Positions 49,511 through 58,706 are shown, numbered from the stretch's first letter. The stretch is DNA of 64,000 nucleotides from Roseivivax sp. THAF197b (GCF_009363255.1 NZ_CP045318.1:3213501-3277500); one strand, 5' to 3'. Notes: generated by a model not told the origin, from the sequence alone. A program made the numbers and translations.

Positions 49511-50788
49511 ATGTCCGATCCCCTGTTTCACCGCATCGAGGCCAAGCGTGACGATATCGTCGCGCTGACCCAGGCCCTTATCCGTATCCCCAGCCTCAAC
49601 CCGCCGGGCCAGTTCTACCGCGAATGCTGCGATCTGGTGGCCGAGCGCCTGCGCCCGCGCGGCTTCGAGACGAAGCTGATCCGCGCGGAAGGCGCGCCGG
49701 GCGATACGGAGCGGTTTCCGCGCTGGAACCTGGTGGCCCGCCGCGAAGGGCCGCGCGCGGGCGAGTGCGTGCATTTCAACAGCCATATCGACGTGGTGGA
49801 GGTCGGCCAGGGCTGGACGCGCGACCCGTTCGGCGGCGCGCTCGAAGACGACCGGATCTATGGCCGGGGGGCCTGCGACATGAAGGGGGGGCTCGCCGCG
49901 TCGATCATCGCGGCCGAGGCGTTCCTGGAGGAAAATCCCGATTACGCGGGCGCCATTGAAATCTCGGCCACGGCGGACGAGGAATCGGGCGGCTATGGCG
50001 GCGTCGCCTACCTGGCCCAACAGGGATATTTCGACCCGGCCCGCGTGCAGCATGTCATCATTCCCGAACCCCTGGGCAAGGACCGGATCTGTCTGGGCCA
50101 CAGAGGCGGCTGGTGGGCCGAGATCGAGACCCATGGCGAGATCGCCCATGGGTCGATGCCGTTCCTGGGCGATTGCGCGATCCGGCATATGGGTGCGGTG
50201 CTCGATGCCTTCGAGCGCGATCTCTTTCCGGCCATGGCCGCCCGGCACACGGAGATGCCGGTCATTCCCGATGGGGCGCGGCAATCGACGATGAACATCA
50301 ACGCGATCCATGGCGGACAACCCGAGGAAGAGGAAGGCAGCACCGCCCTGCCCGCCCATTGCGTGCCCGACAGCTGCCGCATCACCGTGGACCGCCGCTT
50401 CCTGATCGAGGAAGGCATCGAGGCGGTGGAGGCGGAGATGCGCGGGCTTCTCGACGGGCTGAAGGAGACGCGCGAGAACTTCGACTATTCGCTGCGCGAG
50501 ATCAACCGCGTCCTGCCCTCGATGACCGATGAGGATGCCCCCGTCGTCACCACGATCCGCAGCGCTATCGCCGATGCGCTTGGATCAGACGCCGCCTTCG
50601 TGGCCTCGCCCGGAAGTTACGATCAGAAGCATATCGACCGGATCGGCACCCTGAAGAACTGCATCGCCTATGGGCCGGGGGTGCTGGAGCTGGCGCATAA
50701 GCCCGATGAATGGATCGGGGTGACGGATATGCTGGATTCGGCGCGGGTGATGGGCCGCGCGCTGGAGCGGCTGCTGCTGCCCAAATGA
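49511..50788 (+). CDS. M20 family amidohydrolase (ArgE/DapE-like deacylase)
   Basis: A 425-residue zinc hydrolase of the acetylornithine deacetylase/succinyl-diaminopimelate desuccinylase group. Zinc ligands are visible in FNSHIDVVEVGQGW, YGRGACDMKGGLAA, TADEESGGYGG and VIIPEPLGKDRICLGHRG; the last ligand is probably the His in VLELAHKPDEWIGVTDM. The dimerisation domain lies between. Substrate is unknown; it may act on N-acyl amino acids or peptides. The ATG at 49511 starts MSDPLFHRIEAK. It converges with ispH. Confidence 0.93.
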   Translation: MSDPLFHRIEAKRDDIVALTQALIRIPSLNPPGQFYRECCDLVAERLRPRGFETKLIRAEGAPGDTERFPRWNLVARREGPRAGECVHFNSHIDVVEVGQGWTRDPFGGALEDDRIYGRGACDMKGGLAASIIAAEAFLEENPDYAGAIEISATADEESGGYGGVAYLAQQGYFDPARVQHVIIPEPLGKDRICLGHRGGWWAEIETHGEIAHGSMPFLGDCAIRHMGAVLDAFERDLFPAMAARHTEMPVIPDGARQSTMNINAIHGGQPEEEEGSTALPAHCVPDSCRITVDRRFLIEEGIEAVEAEMRGLLDGLKETRENFDYSLREINRVLPSMTDEDAPVVTTIRSAIADALGSDAAFVASPGSYDQKHIDRIGTLKNCIAYGPGVLELAHKPDEWIGVTDMLDSARVMGRALERLLLPK

Positions 50789-50817
50789 CTGGCGCCGCAG
50801 CTTCTCCGCCCGGGCGG

Positions 50818-50832
50818 GCGTCGTCGCGACGC
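50818..50832. terminator. Small hairpin between M20 and ispH stops
   Basis: GCGTCG pairs with CGACGC over a three-base loop at 50818-50832. A 12-bp perfect palindrome CCGCCCGGGCGG precedes it at 50806-50817. Both lie in the 45-bp convergent gap. There is no U-tract. Confidence 0.35.
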
Positions 50833-50833
50833 C

Positions 50834-51793
50834 TCAGGCCGGCTCGCGTAGGACGCGCGGCACCTTGAACTCGACGTTCTCCTCGGCGGTGGTCACGGTC
50901 TCGACGTTGAGGTCGTAGCGTGCGCGGAAGGCCTCGATCACCTCCTCGATCAGCACGTCGGGCGCGGACGCCCCCGCGGTCAGGCCGATCGTTCGGATGC
51001 CTTCGAGCGCGCGCCAATCGATATCGGTCGCCCGCTGCACGAGCTGCGCATATTTGCAGCCCGCCTTCGCCCCGACCTCGACGAGCCGCTTCGAGTTCGA
51101 CGAATTGGGCGCGCCCACGACCAGCAGCGCGTCGCAATCGGGCGCCATCGCCTTCACTGCTTCCTGCCGATTGGTGGTCGCGTAGCAGATATCTTCCTTG
51201 TGCGGGCCGACGATGGCCGGGAACCGCGCGCGAAGGGCGGCCACCACATCGGCCGTGTCGTCAATCGAGAGCGTGGTCTGCGTCACGTAGGCCAGCCGCT
51301 CGGGATCGCGCACCTCGAGCAGGGCCACGTCGGCGGGCTCCTCGACCAACAGCACTTCGCCCTCGGGCAGCTGACCCATCGTGCCCACCGTCTCGGGATG
51401 GCCCGCATGGCCGATCATGACCATCTGCAGGCCGTTCTCGTGATGGCGCGCGGCTTCGATATGCACCTTGGAGACGAGCGGACAGGTCGCGTCCACATAG
51501 ACCATCTCGCGCGCTCTCGCCTCGGCGGGCACGGCCTTCGGCACACCATGGGCCGAGAAGATCACCGGACGATCCTCGGGGCAGTCTTCCAGCTCCTCGA
51601 CAAAGACCGCGCCCTTCTCGCGCAGCCCGTCGACGACGTATTTGTTGTGCACGATCTCGTGGCGCACATAGACCGGCGCGCCCCATTTCTGCAGCGCCAT
51701 TTCGACGATCTTGATCGCGCGGTCGACACCGGCGCAGAAGCCGCGCGGCGCGGCCAGATACAGCGTGAGGGGCGGAAGGGCGGGCGTATCCAT
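50834..51793 (-). CDS. ispH: 4-hydroxy-3-methylbut-2-enyl diphosphate reductase IspH
   Basis: Last MEP-pathway enzyme, making IPP and DMAPP with a 4Fe-4S cluster. The 319-residue protein has the three cluster cysteines C20 ([13 protein letters not shown]), C104 ([11 protein letters not shown]) and C203 ([11 protein letters not shown]), plus the substrate residues in HEIVHNKYV and SAHGVP. Full length. The upstream gap of 68 bp leads to the OmpA-like gene on the same strand. With ispE and the polyprenyl synthase it supports isoprenoid supply. Confidence 0.98.
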   Translation of the reverse strand: MDTPALPPLTLYLAAPRGFCAGVDRAIKIVEMALQKWGAPVYVRHEIVHNKYVVDGLREKGAVFVEELEDCPEDRPVIFSAHGVPKAVPAEARAREMVYVDATCPLVSKVHIEAARHHENGLQMVMIGHAGHPETVGTMGQLPEGEVLLVEEPADVALLEVRDPERLAYVTQTTLSIDDTADVVAALRARFPAIVGPHKEDICYATTNRQEAVKAMAPDCDALLVVGAPNSSNSKRLVEVGAKAGCKYAQLVQRATDIDWRALEGIRTIGLTAGASAPDVLIEEVIEAFRARYDLNVETVTTAEENVEFKVPRVLREPA

Positions 51794-51861
51794 GAAGGCT
51801 CTCCTGTCGTCCCGTCACAGGTAAGCGAAGGACCGGCGCGAATCCACCCCCGGAGGTGCAC

Positions 51862-52833
51862 TCACTCGCGCGGCAAAAGCACCGCCTCGACGCGGCGGTT
51901 GGCACGACGCCCCGCCTCGGTGAGGTTGGAGGCGATGGGCGCGAGATACCCCGCCCCTTCGGAGGCGATCTGCGCCGCATCCGCCCCCGCCCCGCGCAGG
52001 TACTCGGCGACGGCAGCCGCCCGGCGCTGCGACAGGGCCCGGTTGCCCGCCAGCGAGCCCACCGCATCGGTATGCCCGACCAGAAGGATCTGCCGGTCCG
52101 GGTTCGCGGCCAGATACGCCACCAGCGCGTCGAGCATCGGGAAGGGCCCCTCACCGAGACTGGCCGCACCGCTGCCGAAATCCACACCCGAGAGGACGAT
52201 CGCCCCTCGCGCCTCCAGCGTCGCGATATCGCCCTGGCCGACACTGTTCCGCACGACCGGGCCATTGCCGGTCGCATCGGCTGTCGGCCCGTCGTTATCC
52301 TCGCTGCCCGTCACGCCCGGCGTGACATGCAGGATCTGGACAAAGCCCGCCGCCTGCGTCCGGCTGGTCAGGACGGTCACGCCCGCGCCGTCTGGCCCGA
52401 CCGCGGACAGAAAGCGGTAATTCGACAGATCGATATACATGCCGGGCGCGGGCAGCACATCGATGGCGAAGCGGAAGTCGAAGCCGCCACAGCGCCGATC
52501 CGCGCAATCGAGCCGCGTCTCGAACCCCGCCTCACCCAGAGCATCGCGGATCGGGCTCAGAAGCTGCGTCGGCGTGCGTTGCGATTGCGGTATCTGCCAG
52601 GCCTGCCGGGTGACGCGGCCCTCGATCACCTCTGTCGGGATGCCGCCCTCGGCGCGCCAGGGTCCGGTGGGCAGTGCAAGCCGCCCGCCGTCATCTGTCC
52701 GCGACACCGTCTCGGCGGCCCCTTCGGGCAAGGGAAGATCCAGCGCCACAAGGGGGCCCGCCCAGACGCAGAGCCACAGCCATAGCCACAGCCGGAGCGC
52801 GCCGTCAGCGCGCCTGGGAATGATAGTCGTCAT
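51862..52833 (-). CDS. OmpA family protein
   Basis: A 323-residue secreted or outer-membrane-associated protein. An N-terminal hydrophobic stretch (LRLWLWLWLCVWAGPLVALD) acts as signal, then an N-terminal domain with a Cys pair (RLDCADRRCGG), then an OmpA-like peptidoglycan-binding domain: SGVDFGSGAASLGEG, ILLVGHTDAVGSLAGNRAL, SQRRAAAVAEYLRG, AGRRANRRVEAVL. The ATG at 52833 overlaps the AhpD-like gene by 29 bp, which is large, so a later non-ATG start is possible. It is last in the cinA-GNAT-AhpD-OmpA operon. Confidence 0.88.
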   Translation of the reverse strand: MTTIIPRRADGALRLWLWLWLCVWAGPLVALDLPLPEGAAETVSRTDDGGRLALPTGPWRAEGGIPTEVIEGRVTRQAWQIPQSQRTPTQLLSPIRDALGEAGFETRLDCADRRCGGFDFRFAIDVLPAPGMYIDLSNYRFLSAVGPDGAGVTVLTSRTQAAGFVQILHVTPGVTGSEDNDGPTADATGNGPVVRNSVGQGDIATLEARGAIVLSGVDFGSGAASLGEGPFPMLDALVAYLAANPDRQILLVGHTDAVGSLAGNRALSQRRAAAVAEYLRGAGADAAQIASEGAGYLAPIASNLTEAGRRANRRVEAVLLPRE

Positions 52834-53377
52834 TCGGCCGCATGTCGGTCGCGCTCGCGACGCGATTCGTCATGTTGAAAAAGCCCGCCACGTTGGCGAT
52901 GTCCCAGATATCGCGATCCGAGAAGCCCGCTGCGCGCAAGGCCGCGCGGTCGGTCTCCTCGATCTCGGCGGAGGCCTTGGTGACCTTCTCCGTGAAGAGC
53001 AGCATCGCGCGGTGCCGCTCGGACAGGTCCGCAACCCGCCAATTCATCACCAGCATCTCGCCGAGCTTCGGATCCCCCGAGAGCGCGCGGACGGCCGCGC
53101 CATGCGCCGTGAGGCAGTAGAAACAGCGATTGATCGCGGAGACGCAGACCGCGATCATCTCGCGTTCGAGCTTGCTGAGCCCGCTTTCTGCAAGCATCAG
53201 GTCATTGTAGAGCGCCGTGAAGGCGTTGAGCTTGTCGATGTCAAAAGCATGGGCGCGCAGCACATTCGGCACCATGCCAAGCTTGTCCTGACAGATATCG
53301 AAGTATTTCTGCGTCTCGGGCGGCAACGGATCGACCGGCGGCAGGTCGAGCGCGGTGGGGGCGGAGGTGTCGCTCAC
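52805..53377 (-). CDS. AhpD-like alkylhydroperoxidase-family protein
   Basis: A 190-residue peroxidase-related protein with the AhpD core CFYCLTAHGAAV (CxxC with a His three residues later), ISA-type SAINRCFYC context and FTEKVTKASAEI, RDIWDIANVAGFFNMTNRVA. The CxxC/His triad supports thiol peroxidase chemistry. The ATG start overlaps the GNAT gene stop by 4 bp. The OmpA-like gene overlaps its 3' end. Confidence 0.92.
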   Translation of the reverse strand: MSDTSAPTALDLPPVDPLPPETQKYFDICQDKLGMVPNVLRAHAFDIDKLNAFTALYNDLMLAESGLSKLEREMIAVCVSAINRCFYCLTAHGAAVRALSGDPKLGEMLVMNWRVADLSERHRAMLLFTEKVTKASAEIEETDRAALRAAGFSDRDIWDIANVAGFFNMTNRVASATDMRPNDDYHSQAR

Positions 53378-54093
53378 GATGGCTCCTCTGGATGCTTGCG
53401 GTAATGGTATCCTCCCACCTCCGCCATCCCAAGGGAAGCATAGAGCGCATTGGCCCCCTCATTGGCGCGCGTGACAAGGATCGCCACCTGGCTTGCGCCA
53501 TGGCCCCGGCCCCAACGCGCGGCCTGCCGCATCATCCAGGCCGCAAGGCCATTGCGGCGCAGGCGCGGCAGCACCTCGACGGCATGCACGAAGACGGTGC
53601 CGTCATGGACGGCGGCGAAGGCGGTGCCCGCGGGCTGGTCCTTGATGCGCCCGAAGATCGCGGTCTTGGGGTCCTGGGCCCGCGCCATCACCGCAAGACG
53701 TGCAGGCCCGATGCCACCTGCCGACCAGATCTCGGTCATGATCGCCAGCGGCTCCCAGATGGTGAAGACGGTCACGCGCGGGATCTCGCGGTCATCCAGC
53801 ACATCGATGGAGGCGGCGCGCAAGACGGTCGGATCGGCGATGACATAGCCCCGCGCCTCGAGCTGCGCATCGAGCGCCGCCTCGCCCTCCCGCACCATGA
53901 AAAGCGGCCGCTGCCCCAAATCCCGCATGCCCGCCTCGGCGCCCGCGATATCCTCTGCGCGCCAGCCCTCAAGCGCCGTTGCGGCGGAGACCCGGCTGCC
54001 GCCCCCCGCGCCCTCCCGCAATGTGAAACCCGGAACGTCGATCTGCCGCAGCGCGGGCCAGGTGGCAGCGAGGGCGGCGGTCAGGTCGATCAT
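53374..54093 (-). CDS. GNAT family N-acetyltransferase
   Basis: A 239-residue protein with a C-terminal GNAT domain: HAVEVLPRLRRNGLAAWMMR (acetyl-CoA-binding R/Q-x-x-G/A region), AARWGRGHGASQVAILVTRA, NEGANALYASLGMAEVGGYH. The N-terminal half resembles a degenerate second GNAT-like repeat. It overlaps cinA upstream and the AhpD-like gene downstream, 4 bp each, so it is translationally coupled on both sides. Substrate unknown. Confidence 0.9.
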   Translation of the reverse strand: MIDLTAALAATWPALRQIDVPGFTLREGAGGGSRVSAATALEGWRAEDIAGAEAGMRDLGQRPLFMVREGEAALDAQLEARGYVIADPTVLRAASIDVLDDREIPRVTVFTIWEPLAIMTEIWSAGGIGPARLAVMARAQDPKTAIFGRIKDQPAGTAFAAVHDGTVFVHAVEVLPRLRRNGLAAWMMRQAARWGRGHGASQVAILVTRANEGANALYASLGMAEVGGYHYRKHPEEPS

Positions 54094-54812
54094 GCGGCAA
54101 AGAGGTCCGAAAGCCGCGTCATCGCCGCGTCGACCCGGCCCGGATCCGTGCCGCGCACCATAATATTGGCGCCGTGCACCCCTTCGTCGTAGAACGGATA
54201 TGAGCCGAAGGAGAGGTCGGTGAATTCCTCGGCCAGAATGCGCAGCGGCCCGGCGATATCGCCCTCGCCGCGCTCGACGCGGAGCGACTGGCTCAGCATC
54301 GGCGCGCCGCCGGTGATCGTCGGCAGGACGCTCGCGACCATGGCCTGAAAGACCGAAGGCACGCCCGCCATCACATGCACATTGCCGATGGTGAAGCCCG
54401 GCGCGGCCGAGACCGGGTTCTCGATCAGCGTGGCGCCGTCGGGGATACGCGCCATGCGCAGACGCGCCTCGTTCAGCTCCTTGCCGCTGCGGTCGTAATG
54501 TTCGGCCAGGATCGCGCGGGCATCGTCGCGTACGTCAATATGGACGTCGAAGGCTTCAGCCACGCAATCTGCGGTGATGTCGTCATGGGTGGGTCCGATC
54601 CCGCCCGAGGTCACGACCACATCGAAGCTGTCGCGCAGGGCTGTCAGCGCGTTCACGATGGCCGCGCGATCGTCCGAGACGATGCGCACCTCGGCCAGAT
54701 CCACGCCGCGCTTGGTGAACTCGCCCGCGAGAAAATGCATGTTGGCATCCCGCGTCCGGCCGGAGAGGATTTCATCACCGATCACCAGCATCGCGGCACG
54801 GGGGTTCGGCAT
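54090..54812 (-). CDS. CinA-like molybdopterin-binding domain protein, no PncC domain
   Basis: A 240-residue protein of the CinA N-terminal (MoCF-fold) type: MLVIGDEILSGRTRDANMHF, VVTSGGIGPTHDDITADCVA, RMARIPDGATLIENPVSAAP, GFTIGNVHVMAGVPSVFQAM. The C-terminal nicotinamide-nucleotide amidase (PncC) domain of full CinA is absent. In related families this fold acts as an ADP-ribose/nucleotide pyrophosphatase. It is the first gene of an overlapping four-gene operon and divergent from sfsA by 48 bp. Confidence 0.93.
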   Translation of the reverse strand: MPNPRAAMLVIGDEILSGRTRDANMHFLAGEFTKRGVDLAEVRIVSDDRAAIVNALTALRDSFDVVVTSGGIGPTHDDITADCVAEAFDVHIDVRDDARAILAEHYDRSGKELNEARLRMARIPDGATLIENPVSAAPGFTIGNVHVMAGVPSVFQAMVASVLPTITGGAPMLSQSLRVERGEGDIAGPLRILAEEFTDLSFGSYPFYDEGVHGANIMVRGTDPGRVDAAMTRLSDLFAA

Positions 54813-54860
54813 GATCTGTCTCCTTGGCCTTGGTCTGCCGACTAGCTATAGGCCCGCAAC

Positions 54861-55568
54861 ATGCGCTTTCAAACCCCTCTCGTCCCCGCGCGGCTGATCC
54901 GCCGTTACAAACGCTTCCTCGCCGATATCACGCTCGAGGATGGGCGCGAGGTGACCGCGCATTGCGCCAATCCCGGCTCGATGATGGGCCTCGCCGAGCC
55001 CGGATCGCGCATCTGGGTGGAGCCCAATGACGACCCTAAGAAAAAGCTCAAATGGAGCTGGAAGATCGTCGAGGTGCCGGGCGGCGGGCGCGTCTGCGTC
55101 GATACCGGCATGGCCAATCGGGTGGTGCGCGAAGCGCTGGAGGCGGGCGCCGTTCCGGGGCTCGAAGGCTACGACCAGATCCGGCCTGAGCAGAAATACG
55201 GGGACGGCAGCCGCGTCGATTTTCTGCTGCAGGCGGAGGGCCGTGCCGATGCCTATGTCGAGGTCAAATCCGCGACCCTGTCGCGCAGCCCGGGCCGGGC
55301 CGAGTTTCCCGACAGTGTCACCGCACGCGGCACCAAGCATTTGCACGAACTCGCGCAGATGGCCGAGGCGGGACATCGCGCGGTGATGCTCTTTCTGCTG
55401 GCCCGCGATGATGCGGAAAGTTTGAGCATTGCCGCCGATATCGACCCCGCCTATGCGAGCGCCTTCGCGGACGCCGCCGCCCGTGGCGTGGAGATGCTGG
55501 CCCTCGGCACCCGGATCACGCCAGAGCGAATCATTCCCGACGGCATGATCCCCCTGAAAGACGTTTGA
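54861..55568 (+). CDS. sfsA: DNA/RNA nuclease SfsA
   Basis: A 235-residue protein typical of SfsA: RFLADITLEDGREVTAHCAN, PGSMMGLAEPGSRIWVEPND, YGDGSRVDFLLQ, a PD-(D/E)xK-type centre in VEVKSATLSR with RAEFPDSVTARGTKHLHEL, and AADIDPAYASAFADAAARGV. Originally named sugar-fermentation stimulation protein; now regarded as a nuclease. The start lies 48 bp from cinA. The map gene follows after about 90 bp. Confidence 0.96.
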   Translation: MRFQTPLVPARLIRRYKRFLADITLEDGREVTAHCANPGSMMGLAEPGSRIWVEPNDDPKKKLKWSWKIVEVPGGGRVCVDTGMANRVVREALEAGAVPGLEGYDQIRPEQKYGDGSRVDFLLQAEGRADAYVEVKSATLSRSPGRAEFPDSVTARGTKHLHELAQMAEAGHRAVMLFLLARDDAESLSIAADIDPAYASAFADAAARGVEMLALGTRITPERIIPDGMIPLKDV

Positions 55569-55658
55569 ACCCCTTGTATAGCTGCGTTGCAGCATTCGGT
55601 TGGCAAAATGCCTCCAAACGCACTACATTGCACGTCAAGGAAAAATTGGAGACCCGGT

Positions 55659-56471
55659 GTGAACGAAGTGCCCCGAGGCCGTCTGACCCGCGACGGTATC
55701 CGCATCTACGACCCCGCCGATTTCGACGGGATGCACAAGGCAGGCCGTCTTGCAGCCCAGCTGCTCGACGAGGTGGCGGAGCATGTCTTCGTCGGCCAGA
55801 CCACCGGTGCGATCGACGATTTCATCCGCACCCGCATCGAGGAGGAGGGCGCTACCTCCGCCACGATCGGCTACAAGGGCTACCAGCACGCGACCTGCAT
55901 CAGCGTCAATCACGTGGTCTGCCACGGCATTCCCGGCGAGAAGAAGCTGAAGGACGGCGACATCCTGAACATCGACGTCACGGTGATCGTCGATGGCTGG
56001 TTCGGCGATACGAGCCGGATGTATGTCGCAGGCAAGCTGCCTCGCAAATCCGAGCGGCTCATCCAGGTGACCTATGATGCGCTGATGATGGGCATTGACG
56101 CGGTGAAGCCCGGCAACACCTTCGGCGATATTGGCCATGCCATCCAATCCTACGTGGAAGGACAGCGCATGTCCGTCGTGCGCGACTTCTGCGGCCACGG
56201 GCTGGGCCGCGTCTTCCACGCACCGCCCAATGTGCTGCATTACGGCCGCGCGGGCACCGGGCCGGTCCTTGAGGAAGGCATGTTCTTCACCATCGAGCCC
56301 ATGGTGAATCTCGGTCGCCACGAGACCAAGGTTCTGGCCGATGACTGGACGGCGGTGACGCGCGACAAGTCTCTGTCGGCGCAGTTCGAACATTCGGTCG
56401 GCGTGACCTCGGACGGGGTCGACATCTTCACCAACTCGCCCGCGGGACGCTTCCACCCGACCTATGGGTGA
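55659..56471 (+). CDS. map: Type I methionyl aminopeptidase
   Basis: Removes the initiator Met from nascent proteins. The 270-residue protein has the binuclear-metal ligands in NIDVTVIVDGWFGDTSRM (two Asp), GHGLGRVFHAPPNVLHYGR (His), FFTIEPMVN (Glu) and the final AQFEHSVGVTSDG (Glu). The GTG at 55659 has GGAG nine bases upstream; an ATG further upstream gives a non-homologous extension and was rejected. Overlaps the MFS gene start by 8 bp. Confidence 0.96.
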   Translation: MNEVPRGRLTRDGIRIYDPADFDGMHKAGRLAAQLLDEVAEHVFVGQTTGAIDDFIRTRIEEEGATSATIGYKGYQHATCISVNHVVCHGIPGEKKLKDGDILNIDVTVIVDGWFGDTSRMYVAGKLPRKSERLIQVTYDALMMGIDAVKPGNTFGDIGHAIQSYVEGQRMSVVRDFCGHGLGRVFHAPPNVLHYGRAGTGPVLEEGMFFTIEPMVNLGRHETKVLADDWTAVTRDKSLSAQFEHSVGVTSDGVDIFTNSPAGRFHPTYG

Positions 56472-57633
56472 CGCCGCAGGCCGCAGCGTCATCGCCACGC
56501 TGTCGGCTTCCAACTTCGTCATCGGCATGGGCGCCTTCATCGTCATCGGGTTGATCGATCCGATTGCCGAGGGCCTGTCGGTGTCGCGCGGCGCGGCAGG
56601 CTGGCTGATGACCATCTACGCACTGTCCTACGCGGCCCTGTCCCCCATCCTCGTCTCCGTGACCGGCAATATCGGGCGCAGGCGCGTGCTGGCCTTCGGC
56701 ATGACGCTGTTCGGACTTGGCATGCTGGGTTGTGCGACAGCGACCTCCTTTCCGATGCTGCTGGCCGCGCGCGCGGCAGCCGCGGCAGGGGCTGGCATGT
56801 TCACGCCGGTCTCGGCCGCGGTTGCGGCGGGCCTCGCCTCCGATCAGAACCGGGGCAAGGTGCTGGCCGCCGTGATCTTCGGACTGTCGCTGGCTCAAGT
56901 GGCGGGCGTACCTGCGGGCAGCTGGATCGCCTTCACGTTCGGCTGGCGGATGGCCTTCTGGATGGTCGCCGCGCTGGCGGTGCTCGCGGTGGCGCTCGTC
57001 TGGGTGCGGGTGCCGAAGGGCCTGCGCTTCGCCCCCGTGACGCTGCGGGATCTGGGCCATGTCATGCGCGACGGGATCGCCATGGGCGCCGTGCTCTTTA
57101 CCGCGTCGATGCTTGGGGCGATCTTCATCCTCTACACCTATCTCGCGCCGCTCCTGACCGAGACGATGGGCTTTGCGCGCGATGGGCTGACGCTTGTTCT
57201 GCTGATCCTCGGGGTGGGTGCCGTCCTGGGCAACCTTCTGGGGGGATGGATGGCCGACCGGATCGGCTACATGCCGACGCTCCTCCTGATCCTGGGCAGC
57301 GTCGCGGTCACGATGCCGCTCTTCTCCTTCCTGCCCTACCCGATCTGGGCGCTGATCCCGCTCCTTTTCTTCTGGTCGCTGATGGGCTGGTCCTTCATGG
57401 CCGCGCAGCAAATCCGGATCCTGCGCCTGGCCCCCGAGGAGGCGAGCGTCGTGCTCGCCCTCAACGCAGCTGCGATCTATGTGGGCAGTGCCGTGGGCAG
57501 CGCCATCGGCGCCAGCATCCTTGAGACTTTGGGGCTGATGGCGCTTGGCCTGACGGGCGCGATCGGCGCGATCTTCGCGATGACGCACTTGCTGGCGTCC
57601 CGCCATTTCGCGGTGCGGGCGGGCCGGGAGTAA
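56464..57633 (+). CDS. MFS transporter (DHA1 type)
   Basis: A 389-residue permease with about 12 helices. The loop 2-3 motif reads TGNIGRRRVLAFGM, and an antiporter-type motif C-like GLSLAQVAGVPAGSW follows in TM5. LLGGWMADRIGYMPTLLLI repeats motif A in the second half. It resembles arabinose-efflux/drug-resistance exporters. The start overlaps the map gene end by 8 bp, so it may be cotranscribed with map. Substrate unknown. It converges with the Tat-exported MBL gene. Confidence 0.92.
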   Translation: MGDAAGRSVIATLSASNFVIGMGAFIVIGLIDPIAEGLSVSRGAAGWLMTIYALSYAALSPILVSVTGNIGRRRVLAFGMTLFGLGMLGCATATSFPMLLAARAAAAAGAGMFTPVSAAVAAGLASDQNRGKVLAAVIFGLSLAQVAGVPAGSWIAFTFGWRMAFWMVAALAVLAVALVWVRVPKGLRFAPVTLRDLGHVMRDGIAMGAVLFTASMLGAIFILYTYLAPLLTETMGFARDGLTLVLLILGVGAVLGNLLGGWMADRIGYMPTLLLILGSVAVTMPLFSFLPYPIWALIPLLFFWSLMGWSFMAAQQIRILRLAPEEASVVLALNAAAIYVGSAVGSAIGASILETLGLMALGLTGAIGAIFAMTHLLASRHFAVRAGRE

Positions 57634-57666
57634 AGCCCGCCCGCCCCTCCCGGCCTTAGAACGCCG

Positions 57667-58635
57667 TCATTCCCAGCGCCACAGAGCGGGGACGAAGCGG
57701 TAGGCGTCGCCCTCGCGCATCACGTGACCGACGCCGGGATAGGGGAAGTGGTAGCCCAGCACGGCCATCCCGTCCGCAGTGGCCATGTCCAGAAGGCGCA
57801 TCCGGGTCGCCGAGGTCTGGTCGCCGTCCATGTCGAAATTGTTGACCCAGCCGGGATGCGCGAAGTTCAGATAGGCGTGGTTCATCGCATCACCGGTGAT
57901 CAGCATCTGCGCGCCACCCGATTCGAGGATCAGGCTCTGATGGCCGGGCGTATGTCCGGGCGTGTCGATCACGCGCAATCCCGGCACGATCTCCGTCTCG
58001 TCGCCGACGAGGGTCCATTCCGCGCCTTCCGCCGCGATGGAGTTCTGCGCGCCCACAACGAATTGCTGCATCTCGGCGGGCACCTGGTTCACCAGCCCCT
58101 CATCCATCCAGAAATCGCGTTCGACTTGGCCCAGAAATTTCTGCGCCTGCGGCAGCAATGCCTCGTCGAAATCGTCGCGGATGCCCCAGATGTGATCGGG
58201 ATGCGCATGGGTGATGACGAGATGCGTGATCGCCTCCGCATCGATCCCCGCTGCCGAGAGATTGTCCAGAAGCCGCCCCGCCGTAGGCAGGAAGCGGTTG
58301 CCCGACCCGATATCGACCAGCACAACCGCCTCGCCGGTCTCGATCACGACGTGATTGGTGTGGGAGTAATTCGTCTCGGGCGACAGGAAATGCCGTGTCA
58401 GGAAGGCGCGCACCTCTTCGGGATCGGCATTGACGCCAAGCCCGTCGGCGGGGATTTCGAGATGCCCGTCCGAGACCACGGTGACCGCCGCCTCGCCGAA
58501 GGTGAACCGCATGAAGCCCGGATTGGGTGCGCCGGGGGCCGTGATGGCCGCGCGGGATGCCGTCGCGGTCAGCGTGAGCGCGGGCATCGCAGCGGCGATC
58601 TTCAGAAGTGCACGACGGCTGGGGCTAAAGGTCAT
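57667..58635 (-). CDS. Tat-exported MBL-fold metallo-hydrolase
   Basis: A 322-residue protein with a twin-Arg-like signal (SPSRRALLKIAAAMPALTL) and a metallo-beta-lactamase domain: LVITHAHPDHIWGIRDDF (zinc HxHxDH), RVIDTPGHTPGHQSL (third His), MLITGDAMNHAYLNF (bridging Asp), LGYHFPYPGVGH (last His). All ligands are present. It is likely periplasmic. The ATG follows GGGAGAAG. Just upstream lies ATTC-N8-GAAT (58652-58667), an SqrR/BigR-type operator candidate; that would make it a sulfide/persulfide-responsive hydrolase. Substrate otherwise unknown. Confidence 0.92.
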   Translation of the reverse strand: MTFSPSRRALLKIAAAMPALTLTATASRAAITAPGAPNPGFMRFTFGEAAVTVVSDGHLEIPADGLGVNADPEEVRAFLTRHFLSPETNYSHTNHVVIETGEAVVLVDIGSGNRFLPTAGRLLDNLSAAGIDAEAITHLVITHAHPDHIWGIRDDFDEALLPQAQKFLGQVERDFWMDEGLVNQVPAEMQQFVVGAQNSIAAEGAEWTLVGDETEIVPGLRVIDTPGHTPGHQSLILESGGAQMLITGDAMNHAYLNFAHPGWVNNFDMDGDQTSATRMRLLDMATADGMAVLGYHFPYPGVGHVMREGDAYRFVPALWRWE

Positions 58636-58651
58636 GGTCTCTTCTCCCTAT

Positions 58652-58667
58652 ATTCATATATTTGAAT
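58652..58667 (-). promoter_or_regulatory. Candidate SqrR/BigR-type (ArsR family) operator
   Basis: The sequence ATTCATATATTTGAAT is an inverted repeat of the form ATTC-N8-GAAT, in a very AT-rich island in otherwise GC-rich DNA. It is 17-32 bases upstream of the MBL ATG and overlaps the likely -10 region. As I recall, the sulfide-responsive repressor SqrR of Rhodobacter capsulatus binds this consensus, and its relative BigR controls an MBL-fold gene. No such regulator is in the window. Confidence 0.5.
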
Positions 58668-58706
58668 GGAACGGTACGGAAGCGACCCGGACTTGGCCAG
58701 CGGTTT

